The notes: a model not told the origin generated them from the sequence alone. Shown: positions 46,885 through 55,498, counted from the stretch's first letter. The stretch is DNA of 64,000 nt from Bradyrhizobium oligotrophicum S58 (GCF_000344805.1 NC_020453.1:2790001-2854000); one strand, 5' to 3'. Translations and numbers: made by a program.

Positions 46885-47547
46885 TCATTCGAAGAAGATG
46901 AACTCGTGGTCGCCGGTGTAGCCGGAGCGCTTGAACTCGAACGCCCATTCCTCGGGGGTGTGGAAGATGCGGCAGGTGAGCTGCCAGTACATCAGGTTCA
47001 CCTTCTCGCGCTCGTTGCGGTAGCCCTCGACGCAGAGGTACTTGGCGCCGCGGCTGACGCGCTCCATCTCGCGCAAGGCGGCATCGAGATCGTAGTTGTA
47101 GAGGTTGTGCAGCGTGTTGATCGAGATGACGAGATCGAAGTGCTTGTCGGGGTAGGGCAGCTTGGCCGCATTGCCGACCTGGCAGAACGGCTTCACGCTC
47201 TCCATCGTGTGCTCGACGCCGTAGGACGAGACGTCGATGCCGGCGACCTCGAGATCCGGGATGGCCTCGCGGAAATCGTGCAGGATGAAACCCTTGCCGG
47301 AACCGACGTCGAGCACGCGCATGCCCGGCTTGATGCCATAGGCCGCGATCATGGCGTCGGCGACCTTGCGCCAGCGGCCGTCATATTTGTAGCCGCCATA
47401 GCCGGTCTCGCGGCTGCCGTCCCAATAATCGTAGTCGAACTTGACCGCCATCTCGGCGACATCGGCCTTGTCGCGCTGGGTGACGCGCGCGAGATAGTCG
47501 CGCTTGGTCGATTTGTGGACGAGACTGACGAACTCGCGATAGGCCAT
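46885..47547 (-). CDS. Class I SAM-dependent methyltransferase
   Basis: A 220-residue protein. SAM motif I is VLDVGSGKGFILHDF at about residue 77, followed by VAGIDVSSYGVEH and FDLVISINTLHNL. The N-terminus is helical and basic with DYWDGSRETGYGGYKYDGRW, and the C-terminus has MYWQLTCRIFHTPEEW. It is the last gene of the eleven-gene sugar-synthesis operon, 27 bases after the APH-fold gene. It may methylate the sugar made by this operon or the polymer containing it. The family alone does not tell the substrate. Confidence 0.82.
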   Translation of the reverse strand: MAYREFVSLVHKSTKRDYLARVTQRDKADVAEMAVKFDYDYWDGSRETGYGGYKYDGRWRKVADAMIAAYGIKPGMRVLDVGSGKGFILHDFREAIPDLEVAGIDVSSYGVEHTMESVKPFCQVGNAAKLPYPDKHFDLVISINTLHNLYNYDLDAALREMERVSRGAKYLCVEGYRNEREKVNLMYWQLTCRIFHTPEEWAFEFKRSGYTGDHEFIFFE

Positions 47548-47574
47548 GAAGATCTCCGGGCGTGTGAGTGTCGA

Positions 47575-48627
47575 TTAATCGGATGTGGCGCCGATCAGGC
47601 CGAGCTGCGTCTCGGCCTTGGCGAGCTGCGCGGCGCAGCGCTGCGTCCAGGCGCCGGTGTCGGCGAAGGCGCGCCTCGTGGCGCCGAGCGGCAGGAAGTC
47701 GTTCAGGATGATGCAGGTCCATTTGACCTGATAGGCGTCGATCAGCAACCGGCAGCGTGCCACGCTGCCCGCGTCGAGCCCAAGGCCGTCCGTCAGTCGG
47801 TCGATGAAGTGCTCGTGCACGGGCAGCGGCACCGGCACCTCCGGCTGGCAGAAGAAGTCCGACACCAGCTTGGCCGGATCGTCGCGGCCGGCATATTCGA
47901 AATCCAGGAAGGTCAGCTTGCCCGCATCGTCGATCAGCGCGTTGTGGAAACCGAAATCGGACGGCGACAGGCAGACCTGATCGGCGGGGATGGCGGCCTC
48001 GAAGGCGAGCCCTTCGGCCGCGGCGCCGCGCAGGATGGTCGCCTTCACGTCGGCCCAGGCCGGCTGCAGCCGCGCCGCTACGAAGTCCCGGGCCTCCGCT
48101 ACATGCGGCACGTCGGCATCGAGTGTCGCCAGCCGGGCGACGCGGCGCTCGACGGTCGCGAGGTGCTCGGCGAGCGAGAAGCAGGCTTCCGACCCCGGCG
48201 CGAGGGTGGGGCGGGGCGGGGTGTTCACCGCGAGCACGAAGTCGATCGCGGCATCGACATGAGCGGGCGCGAGCTCGATCGCGGTCAGCTTGCGCCCCTC
48301 GACGAAGCTGTAAAGGCCAGCCTGCTCGGCGCGGTCGCAGGCCAACGGCTCGGGCACGACGCGGACGCCGAGCGACCAGGCATGGCTGATGAAGCTCCAT
48401 TCGGCGCCGAGCCGGTCGCGGGTGTCGCGGGCGTCGGTGAAGTAGCGCTTGAGGACCAGCGGGCCGGCTTCGGTGTCGACGCGAAACACCTGGTTGTTGC
48501 GGCCACCGGCCAGCCGCGTCAGCGCTTGTGGCGCTGCCTTGCCGGCCTGCGCGGTGAGGCGCTGCGCCAGCGCCAGCAGGGCGGCATCGGCATCCGCGCC
48601 GGCCTCAGCCGCGGTCACGGACGACAT
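47575..48627 (-). CDS. Phosphotransferase of the APH/choline kinase fold
   Basis: About 350 residues from ATG 48627 (an in-frame ATG at 48663 would overlap the previous gene more). The kinase features are LAGGRNNQVFRV near the N-terminus, VLKRYF (ATP-binding Lys), a catalytic loop PSDFGFHNAL in place of the usual HGDLHxxN, and LTFLDFEYAGRDDP with the metal-binding Asp. The Brenner-loop first residue is changed (Ser-Asp rather than His-Gly-Asp), though the catalytic Asp remains. It may phosphorylate a sugar or small alcohol in the pathway. It overlaps the HAD gene by 23 bases. Confidence 0.78.
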   Translation of the reverse strand: MSSVTAAEAGADADAALLALAQRLTAQAGKAAPQALTRLAGGRNNQVFRVDTEAGPLVLKRYFTDARDTRDRLGAEWSFISHAWSLGVRVVPEPLACDRAEQAGLYSFVEGRKLTAIELAPAHVDAAIDFVLAVNTPPRPTLAPGSEACFSLAEHLATVERRVARLATLDADVPHVAEARDFVAARLQPAWADVKATILRGAAAEGLAFEAAIPADQVCLSPSDFGFHNALIDDAGKLTFLDFEYAGRDDPAKLVSDFFCQPEVPVPLPVHEHFIDRLTDGLGLDAGSVARCRLLIDAYQVKWTCIILNDFLPLGATRRAFADTGAWTQRCAAQLAKAETQLGLIGATSD

Positions 48628-49222
48628 CCGCCGCGATCTCGGCCCAGGAGGCGCGACGCTCATACGGCGTGGCCTTGGTCGCGAACTGGTTCTCCGGATC
48701 GAACAGCACCTTGCGCATGCCCTCAGGGAAGCCGGTCATCCCCAGGATCTCCGGCAGGTCGTCGACGAACAGCTCGCACTCAAGCGCATGCGCCCGGGCG
48801 ACCTTCTCGTCCTTGGTCAGCTCGAAGAACACCCGGTCCGGCGCGATCTGGCTGGCGGCCGATCCCATCAGGCCGCGGTCGGTCAGGAAGCCGCGCGCGG
48901 CGGCATGCATGTCGTGCCTGGGTCCGAGAATGGGGTGCTTGGTCTTATGGCTGACGATGAACAGGTCATGGCCGGCCGCCCGGGCGGCCGTGACGAACTC
49001 GGCGAACCCAGGATAGGGCGACACCAGGTCCATGCGAGCGCCGTAGACATAGCCCTGCAGCTCGGTGAAGTCGTCCTTGCGCCCGGAGCCGTTGAGGTGG
49101 TCGCGCACGCTGTTCTTGTCGCGGCCGAGGTCGGCCGGGATCAGGCCGCGCTCGAGCGCAGCCGCATGAAACACGCCGTCATAGCAGGCGATCGTGTTGT
49201 CGAAATCGATCCCGATCCGCAT
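48605..49222 (-). CDS. HAD-superfamily phosphatase-like protein
   Basis: A 205-residue HAD protein. Motif I is IGIDFDNTIACYD at residues 3-15 (nucleophile Asp6 and acid/base Asp8), motif II is LFIVSHKTKH, and LFVDDLPEIL holds the C-terminal acidic motif. A helical cap of about 60 residues is inserted after motif I. It probably removes a phosphate from a pathway intermediate, analogous to GmhB in heptose synthesis, but it belongs to a different HAD branch. It lies 9 bases after the dehydrogenase gene. Confidence 0.8.
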   Translation of the reverse strand: MRIGIDFDNTIACYDGVFHAAALERGLIPADLGRDKNSVRDHLNGSGRKDDFTELQGYVYGARMDLVSPYPGFAEFVTAARAAGHDLFIVSHKTKHPILGPRHDMHAAARGFLTDRGLMGSAASQIAPDRVFFELTKDEKVARAHALECELFVDDLPEILGMTGFPEGMRKVLFDPENQFATKATPYERRASWAEIAADVVRDRG

Positions 49223-49231
49223 GGCGTGGAC

Positions 49232-50269
49232 TTAACGCAAGGACATGTCGATCAGCGGCCGGCCGACCTTGCCGGCCGCGAGGTCCTGCAGCGCCTGGTC
49301 GGCCTGGGCGAGGCTGTAGGGCTTCGACAGGAGATCCCGCACCGGGAACCGGCCCGAGCTCAGAAGCCGGCCGTAGCGCCCGTAATCGCGATCCGGAACG
49401 CTGTCGCCGCCCCAGGTGCCGAGCAGGCTCTTGCCCTGGTTGAAGACGCCGGGGTTCAGCGTCAGCGCCGCGCCATGCTTGGCGTTGCCGATCACGACCG
49501 CGCGGCCGCCCTGCTGGCGGGTGGAATTGATTGCCTGATCCATGACGCCGGGAATGCCGGAGGATTCGACCGCGAGATCAACGCCCTGCGGCACGATCTT
49601 CTTGATCTCGGCCAGCACGTCGCCGCTGGCGTCGATCACATGCGTCGCGCCGTAGATCTGGGCGAGCGCGCGCCGCGTCGGGTTCGGATCGATGCCGATC
49701 ACCGGCATCGCGCCGGCGAGCGCCGCGGCCATCAGCGCGTTCAGGCCGATGCCGCCGGTGCCGAACACGGCGACCGCGTCGCCCGGCTGCACCTTCAGCA
49801 CATTGTAGACCGCGCCCATCCCGGTGGGCGCCGCGCAGCCGAGCAGCACCGCGACGTCCATCGGCAGGTCCGGCGGCAGCAGGGTCAGGCGGTTCTCGCT
49901 GACGACGGCGTGGCGCTGGAAGGTGGTGACGCCGCCAGCGTTGACCTTCTTGCCGTCCCAGTCATAGACGGCGCCGCCGGCCTCGATGCCGCTGCCCTTG
50001 ATCCAGGACAGCACGACCTTGTCGCCCACCTTGACCTTGGTGACGGCGCTGCCGGCCTCGATCACGGTGCCGGTGCCCTCGTGGCCGAGGCAATGCGGGA
50101 CCCATTTGTCCTCGCCCTTGTCGCCGCGCCACTCCATCACCTGCGTGCCGCAGGCGCCGGAATAGGCGATCTCGACCAGGACCTGCCCCGGCTTCAGGGC
50201 CGGCGTCTCGATCTCGGCCAGGACGAGCGGCTGGCCGGTCTGGACCAGGAGGGCAGCTTGGGTCTTCAT
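49232..50269 (-). CDS. Zinc-dependent alcohol dehydrogenase (MDR family)
   Basis: A 345-residue medium-chain dehydrogenase. Catalytic zinc ligands are visible in SGACGTQVMEW and CLGHEGTG, and the NAD(P) motif is VAVFGTGGIGLNAL at about residue 187. The four-cysteine structural zinc loop is absent; its place is taken by SGIEAGGAVYDWDGKKVNAGG. Overall it resembles class III-like/zinc-binding dehydrogenases used in sugar clusters. It would oxidise or reduce an alcohol/ketone of a sugar intermediate, and its position directly after a split transketolase suggests it acts on that product. The gap to the transketolase gene is 8 bases. Confidence 0.85.
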   Translation of the reverse strand: MKTQAALLVQTGQPLVLAEIETPALKPGQVLVEIAYSGACGTQVMEWRGDKGEDKWVPHCLGHEGTGTVIEAGSAVTKVKVGDKVVLSWIKGSGIEAGGAVYDWDGKKVNAGGVTTFQRHAVVSENRLTLLPPDLPMDVAVLLGCAAPTGMGAVYNVLKVQPGDAVAVFGTGGIGLNALMAAALAGAMPVIGIDPNPTRRALAQIYGATHVIDASGDVLAEIKKIVPQGVDLAVESSGIPGVMDQAINSTRQQGGRAVVIGNAKHGAALTLNPGVFNQGKSLLGTWGGDSVPDRDYGRYGRLLSSGRFPVRDLLSKPYSLAQADQALQDLAAGKVGRPLIDMSLR

Positions 50270-50277
50270 GTGATGTC

Positions 50278-51201
50278 TCAGCTCAACGCGTGGATGATCT
50301 TGTCCGCGATCTGGTGGCCGGTCAGTCCCAGCACCTCGCGGGCATATTCCTGTTCACCGGATTTCTTGAAGAAGGCATCCGGCGTGCCGAAGCGCAGGAA
50401 CTTCTTATGCTGCGTCTCGCTGTCGACCAGCCATTCGGACACGGCGGCGCCGAAGCCGCCGATCAGCGAATGTTCCTCGATGGTCGCGACCAGCTTGAAG
50501 CGGCTGAAGGCCTGCTTGAGCTTGTCCTCATCCAGCGGCTTCACGGTGTGGAAGCTCACGACCTCGGCGGAGATGCCCTTCTCCTTCAACTTGTGTGCGG
50601 CTTCAATGACTTCCGGCAGCATGTTGCCGGTCGAGAGCAGGCAGACGTCGCTGCCTTCCTCGATCGTGATCGCCTTGCCGATCTTGAAATCCGCGATGGG
50701 GCCCTTGTGAACCACAGGCTCACCTTTTTTGCCCATGCGGATGTAGACCGGCCGATCCTGCTGCATGGCCGCACGCAGCGCACCGCGCACCTCGAAGGCG
50801 TCACCCGGGCAGATCACGACCATGTTCGGAATCGAACGCAGGAACGAGATGTCCTCGCAGGCGTGATGGGTCGGGCCGAGGCCGGAATAGGCGAGCCCAG
50901 CGCCGACGGCGACGATCGTCACCGGGGCCTCGTGATAGCAGACGTCGGTGCGGATCTGCTCCAGGCAGCGCGTCGTGACGAAGGGCGTGATGGTGTAGGC
51001 GACCGGGCGCAGGCCGTTCATCGCCATGCCGGCGGCGACGCCCATCATGTTGGCTTCGGCGACGCCGCAGTTGAAGAAGCGGCTGGGATGCTTGTCCTTG
51101 AACTTGTCGAACAGGCGATTGCCGATGTCGCCCGAGAGCATCACGACGCGGCTGTCCTCGTTGCCGAGCTTGGTCAGTTCGTCGGCGAAAGCGTTTCTCA
51201 T
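50278..51201 (-). CDS. Transketolase, C-terminal subunit
   Basis: A 307-residue protein carrying the pyrimidine-binding and C-terminal domains of a transketolase. The catalytic Glu that activates thiamine diphosphate is in NCGVAEANMMGVAAGMA at about residue 49; APVTIVAVGAGLAYSGLGPTHHA follows. It pairs with the N-terminal subunit, whose stop overlaps this start by four bases. Split transketolases transfer two-carbon ketol units; one in a sugar-nucleotide operon suggests chain extension or branching rather than central metabolism. DXS-like activity is less likely because the two halves are small and separate. Confidence 0.87.
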   Translation of the reverse strand: MRNAFADELTKLGNEDSRVVMLSGDIGNRLFDKFKDKHPSRFFNCGVAEANMMGVAAGMAMNGLRPVAYTITPFVTTRCLEQIRTDVCYHEAPVTIVAVGAGLAYSGLGPTHHACEDISFLRSIPNMVVICPGDAFEVRGALRAAMQQDRPVYIRMGKKGEPVVHKGPIADFKIGKAITIEEGSDVCLLSTGNMLPEVIEAAHKLKEKGISAEVVSFHTVKPLDEDKLKQAFSRFKLVATIEEHSLIGGFGAAVSEWLVDSETQHKKFLRFGTPDAFFKKSGEQEYAREVLGLTGHQIADKIIHALS

Positions 51202-52046
51202 GACAGGCCGAGCTCCTTGAACGACTTGACGACTTCCTCAGCGGTGGGGGCGCGGTAATGCCAGTTGTTGTCGTCCTCCATGAACGACACGCCCTTGCCC
51301 TTCACGGTGTGGGCGATCAGCGCCACCGGCTTGCCAGAGCCGTTCGGGATGTTCTGCATGGCTTCCGCCAGCGCACTGACGTCATGGCCGTCGATCTCAT
51401 GCGCGTCCCAGCCGAAGGCGGCCCATTTGTCGCGCAGCGGCGCCAGCATCAGGGTCTCGTTGGAGCGCGCGGTGGCCTGCCACTTGTTGTAGTCGACGAC
51501 GACGCAGACGTTCTCGAGCTTCTGGGCGGCGGCGAACATCGCCGCCTCCCACACCGAGCCCTCATTGTTCTCGCCGTCCGACAGCAGCGCGAACACGCGG
51601 TAATTCTCGCCCTTGATGCGGCCGGCCAGCGCCATGCCGCAGCCGAGCGGCAGGCCGTGGCCGAGCGAGCCGGTGGCGGCCTCGACGCCGGGCAGCAGAT
51701 TGGCCGGCGGATGCTCGGCGAGCCGGCCGCCGTCCTGGCAGTAGGTGTCGAGCTCTTCGATCGGGAAGTAGCCCTTCATCGCCAAGGTCGCGAACAGGGC
51801 CGCGGCGGCGTGGCCCTTCGACAGGATGAAGCGGTCGCGCAGAGGATCCGTCGGGTTCTTCGGGTCGATGTTCAGCACGTGCCAATAGGCCGCGGTCATC
51901 GCATCGGCGCAGGACAGCGACGAGGCGAGATGCGCGGCCTGCGCCTTGTGCGACATCTCGATGATCTTGCCGCGCAGCTTTGCGGCCTGCGCCTTCAGGG
52001 CGGCGGCGTCAGGCTTGGCCGCCGGGCTCCGGACTGCAACGTTCAT
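51198..52046 (-). CDS. Transketolase, N-terminal subunit
   Basis: A 282-residue ThDP-binding half. The cofactor motif runs from LLSDGENNEGSVWEAAMFAA to VVVDYNKWQ (Asp and Asn bind the metal and diphosphate); the usual GDG is SDG here. DRFILSKGHAAAALF and GSLGHGLPLGCGMA are transketolase hallmarks. GGAGAG lies a few bases ahead of the ATG at 52046. With the partner encoded next it forms an alpha2beta2-type enzyme. No transaldolase or other pentose-phosphate gene is nearby, which supports a specialised role in this operon. Confidence 0.88.
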   Translation of the reverse strand: MNVAVRSPAAKPDAAALKAQAAKLRGKIIEMSHKAQAAHLASSLSCADAMTAAYWHVLNIDPKNPTDPLRDRFILSKGHAAAALFATLAMKGYFPIEELDTYCQDGGRLAEHPPANLLPGVEAATGSLGHGLPLGCGMALAGRIKGENYRVFALLSDGENNEGSVWEAAMFAAAQKLENVCVVVDYNKWQATARSNETLMLAPLRDKWAAFGWDAHEIDGHDVSALAEAMQNIPNGSGKPVALIAHTVKGKGVSFMEDDNNWHYRAPTAEEVVKSFKELGLS

Positions 52047-52091
52047 CGTGCTCTCCAGTCGCGCCTCCTCGGGGAAGCGCAGGGGTCTCGA

Positions 52092-53090
52092 TCAGGGTTT
52101 ATGTTCGTACTTGGTCGGCAGCTTGGCCATGGCACCCTCGAAGCGTCGCGCCCAGGCGATGACGTCGTCGATGCCCTGTTCCAGCGAGAAGGTGTCGCGC
52201 CAGCCCAGTTCCGTCCGCAGCTTGAAGCTGTCGAGCGTGTAGGCGGTGTCCTTGCCGGGGCGCTCCGGGCCGATCTCGACGCAGTCCTCGAAGTTCTTGC
52301 CGAGCCGGGCCAGGATCATCTCGACCAGCGTGCGGATCGAGACCAGCTCATAGCCGGAGATGTGGTAGGTTTCGCCGAGCGTGCCCTTGCGTCCGATCTT
52401 CATCGTCGCATCCGACACGTCGGTCATGTGGATGAAGACGCGGATCGACTTGCCGCCGCCGTCGAGCCGGAGCTTCTGCCCGGTCATCGCGGCCACGATG
52501 GTGCGCGGCACGATGCGATAGAGCTGCTGGCCGGGGCCGTAGACGTTGGCCGCGCGGGTGAAGACCACCGGAAACTGGTAGTTGGCAAAATAGGTGCGCA
52601 GGCTCATGTCGCCGGCGGCGCGCGACACCGCATAGGGCGTCGACGGGTTGAAGGCTGCGTCCTCGCGTACCCAGCCCTCGGTCGAGCCGTAGACCTCGGG
52701 CGTCGTGACGTGGACGTAACGGTCGAGGCCGTCATAGTTGCGCAGGATGTCGTGCAGCCGGACTGCGGAGACGACGTTGGTCATCATCCAATGGTCGGGA
52801 TACAGCCAGCTCTCGCCGACCATGCTCTGCGCCGCGAAGTTGACGACATGCGTCGGCCGCTCCGCTGCGAGCAGCGCCTTGAGCGCGTCGAGATCGTGAT
52901 TGAGATCGATGCGCTTGAACCGCACGTTGCCGGGGCGCTTCTGCCACTTGTAGGGCAGGAAGGCGTCATGCGGCTCGTCGGAGCGGCTGGTCGCGATGAC
53001 GTCGTGACCGGCCGCGGCCAGAAAGTCGACGAAGGTTGCGCCCGAGAAGGAGTTCGAGCCGAGGATCAGGTACTTTTCGTTCGCAGCCAT
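52092..53090 (-). CDS. Extended SDR, NDP-sugar epimerase/4,6-dehydratase-like, with Y-x-x-x-R
   Basis: A 332-residue protein close to NDP-sugar 4,6-dehydratases in layout. The cofactor motif is altered (LILGSNSFSGATF), followed by NFAAQSMVGESW, TTPEVYGS and TPYAVSRAAGDM. The Lys of the Y-x-x-x-K motif is Arg here, and the usual Asp-Glu of TDEVYG is Pro-Glu. ANVYGPGQQLYRIVPRTI and VFIHMTDVSDA are family-typical. The changes could mean an epimerase, a decarboxylase-like role or altered chemistry. It lies 12 bases after the SIS gene and 45 bases before the transketolase genes. Confidence 0.82.
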   Translation of the reverse strand: MAANEKYLILGSNSFSGATFVDFLAAAGHDVIATSRSDEPHDAFLPYKWQKRPGNVRFKRIDLNHDLDALKALLAAERPTHVVNFAAQSMVGESWLYPDHWMMTNVVSAVRLHDILRNYDGLDRYVHVTTPEVYGSTEGWVREDAAFNPSTPYAVSRAAGDMSLRTYFANYQFPVVFTRAANVYGPGQQLYRIVPRTIVAAMTGQKLRLDGGGKSIRVFIHMTDVSDATMKIGRKGTLGETYHISGYELVSIRTLVEMILARLGKNFEDCVEIGPERPGKDTAYTLDSFKLRTELGWRDTFSLEQGIDDVIAWARRFEGAMAKLPTKYEHKP

Positions 53091-53102
53091 CGTCCTTGCC
53101 CG

Positions 53103-53711
53103 TCAGACCTCGCGCGTCGTGATGATGTCGCCACGCTGGGCGTACAGCCACTGCATGATCATGTGGCCGATGACCATCTGCGCGTCCTCGGCGATCTGCA
53201 TGTCGTCGACAGCGAAATGGATCGGCACGTCGGCGAGCGCCTTGGCCTTGCCGCCGGTGAAGCCGAGCACGGCATAGCTGGTCATGCCGATCTTTTTGCC
53301 CTCTTCGAGCGCCTTCAGGATGTTCGGCGAGTTGCCGGAGCCGGAGAAGGTGATCAGCACGTCGCCCTTGCGCGCGAGCACGGCGAGCTGCAGCGAGAAC
53401 ACCTGGTCGTAGCCTTCGTCGTTGGCGAGGCAGGTGATCACCGACGGGTTCGACGACAGCGAATGTACGCGCAGGCCGGAGCCCGGCGTCTTCGACAGCG
53501 CGTAGAGGAAGTCGTTGGCGAGGTGGTTGGCGTTGCCGCCGCTGCCGCCATTGCCGCAGAAGAACACCTGCCGGCCGGTCTGCCAGCAGTCGCGCAGATC
53601 ATAGGCGAGCTTCTCGACCGGGCTCCAGTCGAAATCCTTCAGCACGGTGCTGAAGCGGCTGGTGTAGTCGGCGAACAGGCTGCCGGGGGTCTTGAAGGCC
53701 AAGACGTTCAT
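53103..53711 (-). CDS. SIS-domain sugar-phosphate isomerase, GmhA-like
   Basis: A 202-residue protein; ATG at 53711 overlaps the upstream SDR stop by four bases. It has the GmhA-type motif FFCGNGGSGGNANHLANDF (about residues 50-68), SLSSNPSVITCLANDEGYDQVF, and ITFSGSGNSPNILKAL, followed by DDMQIAEDAQMVIGHMIMQW. GmhA converts sedoheptulose 7-phosphate to a heptose 7-phosphate. It is distinct from the core gmhA at 10348-10944, so the operon probably has its own isomerase for a seven-carbon or longer ketose phosphate. Confidence 0.85.
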   Translation of the reverse strand: MNVLAFKTPGSLFADYTSRFSTVLKDFDWSPVEKLAYDLRDCWQTGRQVFFCGNGGSGGNANHLANDFLYALSKTPGSGLRVHSLSSNPSVITCLANDEGYDQVFSLQLAVLARKGDVLITFSGSGNSPNILKALEEGKKIGMTSYAVLGFTGGKAKALADVPIHFAVDDMQIAEDAQMVIGHMIMQWLYAQRGDIITTREV

Positions 53712-54646
53712 TTCACGACCTCCTTCTCCATCCATTTCAGATTGTACCAGCGGTCTTCGTTCTTGAGCTGGCCTTGCGAGTACATGCCGATGATTTCCTT
53801 GATCGCATCCTCCACCGTCTTCTTCGGACGGAAGCCGGTCGCGAGCAGGCGATCGGAATTGACACGATAGCTGCGCGGATCGTTCGAGGGCGTCACGATG
53901 ACCTCGGCCGGCACGTGCTTGGTGACCAGATTGGCAATGTCGAGGATGGAGATGTTCTCGAAGCCCGCATTGAAGACGCCGGTGTGCTCGGGATGATCGA
54001 GCAGGAACAGATAGAGGTCGGTGATGTCGTCGATGTGAATGTTGGGGCGAGTCTGGTCGCCGCCGAACACCGTGATGCGACCGTTCATCAGCGCCTGCAT
54101 CGTCAGCATGTTGACGGAGACGTCGAGCCGCTGGCGCGGCGAGTAGCCGCAAACCGTGGCGGGGCGGACGATCTGGACCACCATGTCGTCCTTGTAGGAC
54201 AGCACGATGCGCTCACCGCACATCTTGGTCTTGTTGTACTCGGAGATCGGCAGCAGCTCGAGGTCCTCGGTGACCTGCTCCTCTTCCTTGACGCCGTAGA
54301 CGCTGCCGGAGGAGGCATAGATGAAGCGCTTGATGCCGTGGCGATAGGCGCGGTCGGCGAGTTGCATCGTGGCGAGGCAGGAGATCTCCCAGGTCAGCTT
54401 CGGGTCGAGATCGCCGCAAGGGTCATTGGCGACGCTGGAGAGATGAACGATGGCATCGACGCCGGTGAGGTCGATGGCGTCGGGATTGCGCACATCGCCC
54501 TGAACCACCGTAAGGTCGGGGTGCGGCTCGAGGAAGTTGCCGAACCACATGATGTCGAACGCGACGACCTTGTGGCCGGCCTTCAGGAGCTTCGGCACGA
54601 GCACGCTGCCCTTGTAGCCGCACGCTCCGGTCACGAATACTTTCAT
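53708..54646 (-). CDS. Extended SDR, NAD-dependent sugar epimerase/dehydratase
   Basis: A 312-residue SDR; start ATG at 54646 gives MKVFVTGACGYKGSVLVP. The active site shows YASSGSVYGVKEE and Y-x-x-x-K in SEYNKTKMCGE; ATVCGYSPRQRLDVSVNML and NIHIDDITDLYLFLL are typical of NDP-sugar epimerases. It probably epimerises or oxidises a nucleotide-activated sugar. It is separated from the upstream nucleotidyltransferase by 108 bases, the widest gap in the operon, so an internal promoter is possible there. Confidence 0.86.
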   Translation of the reverse strand: MKVFVTGACGYKGSVLVPKLLKAGHKVVAFDIMWFGNFLEPHPDLTVVQGDVRNPDAIDLTGVDAIVHLSSVANDPCGDLDPKLTWEISCLATMQLADRAYRHGIKRFIYASSGSVYGVKEEEQVTEDLELLPISEYNKTKMCGERIVLSYKDDMVVQIVRPATVCGYSPRQRLDVSVNMLTMQALMNGRITVFGGDQTRPNIHIDDITDLYLFLLDHPEHTGVFNAGFENISILDIANLVTKHVPAEVIVTPSNDPRSYRVNSDRLLATGFRPKKTVEDAIKEIIGMYSQGQLKNEDRWYNLKWMEKEVVK

Positions 54647-54754
54647 CTGAGCAATCCCCGTGGCTCGCCTGTCGTCTCGCCGGCTGGCGTGTCGCGCGCA
54701 CATTTATACAAATTGGCGGGGGAAGGCGACCAGCCCAGCGGCGAAAATCGCCCG

Positions 54755-55477
54755 TCAAGCGTCCCCGCCACGGCGCGGTTCGTGATTAAACTCCAAATGG
54801 GCCCGGCGCAAGCTTTCCGGGTTGCCGATATCCCGATGATAACCGCTGGTTTCCACGCACAAAATGCGTCCCAAATAGTTGGGGATGATTTCGGTGGAGA
54901 GGTCGACGATCGGTTTTCCCAGCGCCGCGATGTCGGCGATCACGGCGGGATCGAACACATAGACCGCGCCATTGGCGAGGTTCCCAGGCGGGTTTTTGAC
55001 CTTCTCGTGGAAGGCGATCACCCTGTGCTGAGCATCCAGCTCGAGAATCCCGCACGAGCTCGGATCGTCGGTCCGGAATGCGAGCATCGTCATGATGCAG
55101 CCTTCGGGGCGGTCGCGATGGGCGGCGAGCAGCCCCGCGACGTCGAAATCGGTCAGATTGTCGGCGTGGGCCACGAGGAACGGCTGGTCGCCAAACCAGG
55201 CACGGTTGGCGAGCACGGTGCCGCCGGTCCCGAGCAGTTCATCTTCGTGAACGAGATCGATCCGGTCGCGCCAGCGCGACTGCGCGACGTGGGCGTGGAC
55301 CTGCTCGGCGAGCCAGTGCGTGTTCAGCAATGCGCGCTCGATGCCGCCTTCGAATACGAGGTCGAGCCAGTAGTCCAGCAAGGGCCGGTCGTGCACACGC
55401 ACCAGGCATTTCGGCGTCGTATTGGTCAGCGGACGCAGCCGGCTTCCGATCCCGGCCGCGAGCAGAAGGGCACGCAT
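54755..55477 (-). CDS. Sugar-1-phosphate nucleotidyltransferase (HddC/RmlA-like)
   Basis: A 240-residue GT-A-fold nucleotidyltransferase. The signature AAGIGSRLRPLT (residues 7-18) followed by PKCLV binds the NTP; FLVAHADNLTDFD holds the metal Asp, and EKVKNPPGNLANGAVYVF the sugar site. Size and motifs fit HddC (GDP-D,D-heptose synthesis) and short RmlA/GlmU-like enzymes; NTP choice cannot be read. The operon also encodes a second nucleotidyltransferase domain (55499-57004), which raises the question of which enzyme makes the final NDP-sugar. It follows that gene after 21 bases. Confidence 0.86.
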   Translation of the reverse strand: MRALLLAAGIGSRLRPLTNTTPKCLVRVHDRPLLDYWLDLVFEGGIERALLNTHWLAEQVHAHVAQSRWRDRIDLVHEDELLGTGGTVLANRAWFGDQPFLVAHADNLTDFDVAGLLAAHRDRPEGCIMTMLAFRTDDPSSCGILELDAQHRVIAFHEKVKNPPGNLANGAVYVFDPAVIADIAALGKPIVDLSTEIIPNYLGRILCVETSGYHRDIGNPESLRRAHLEFNHEPRRGGDA

Positions 55478-55498
55478 GACGACATCCTATTCTTGATC

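Noticed and set aside
50278..52046. 1-deoxyxylulose-5-phosphate synthase
   Set aside because: Two separate subunits of 282 and 307 residues with transketolase motifs fit split transketolase better than the roughly 640-residue DXS.
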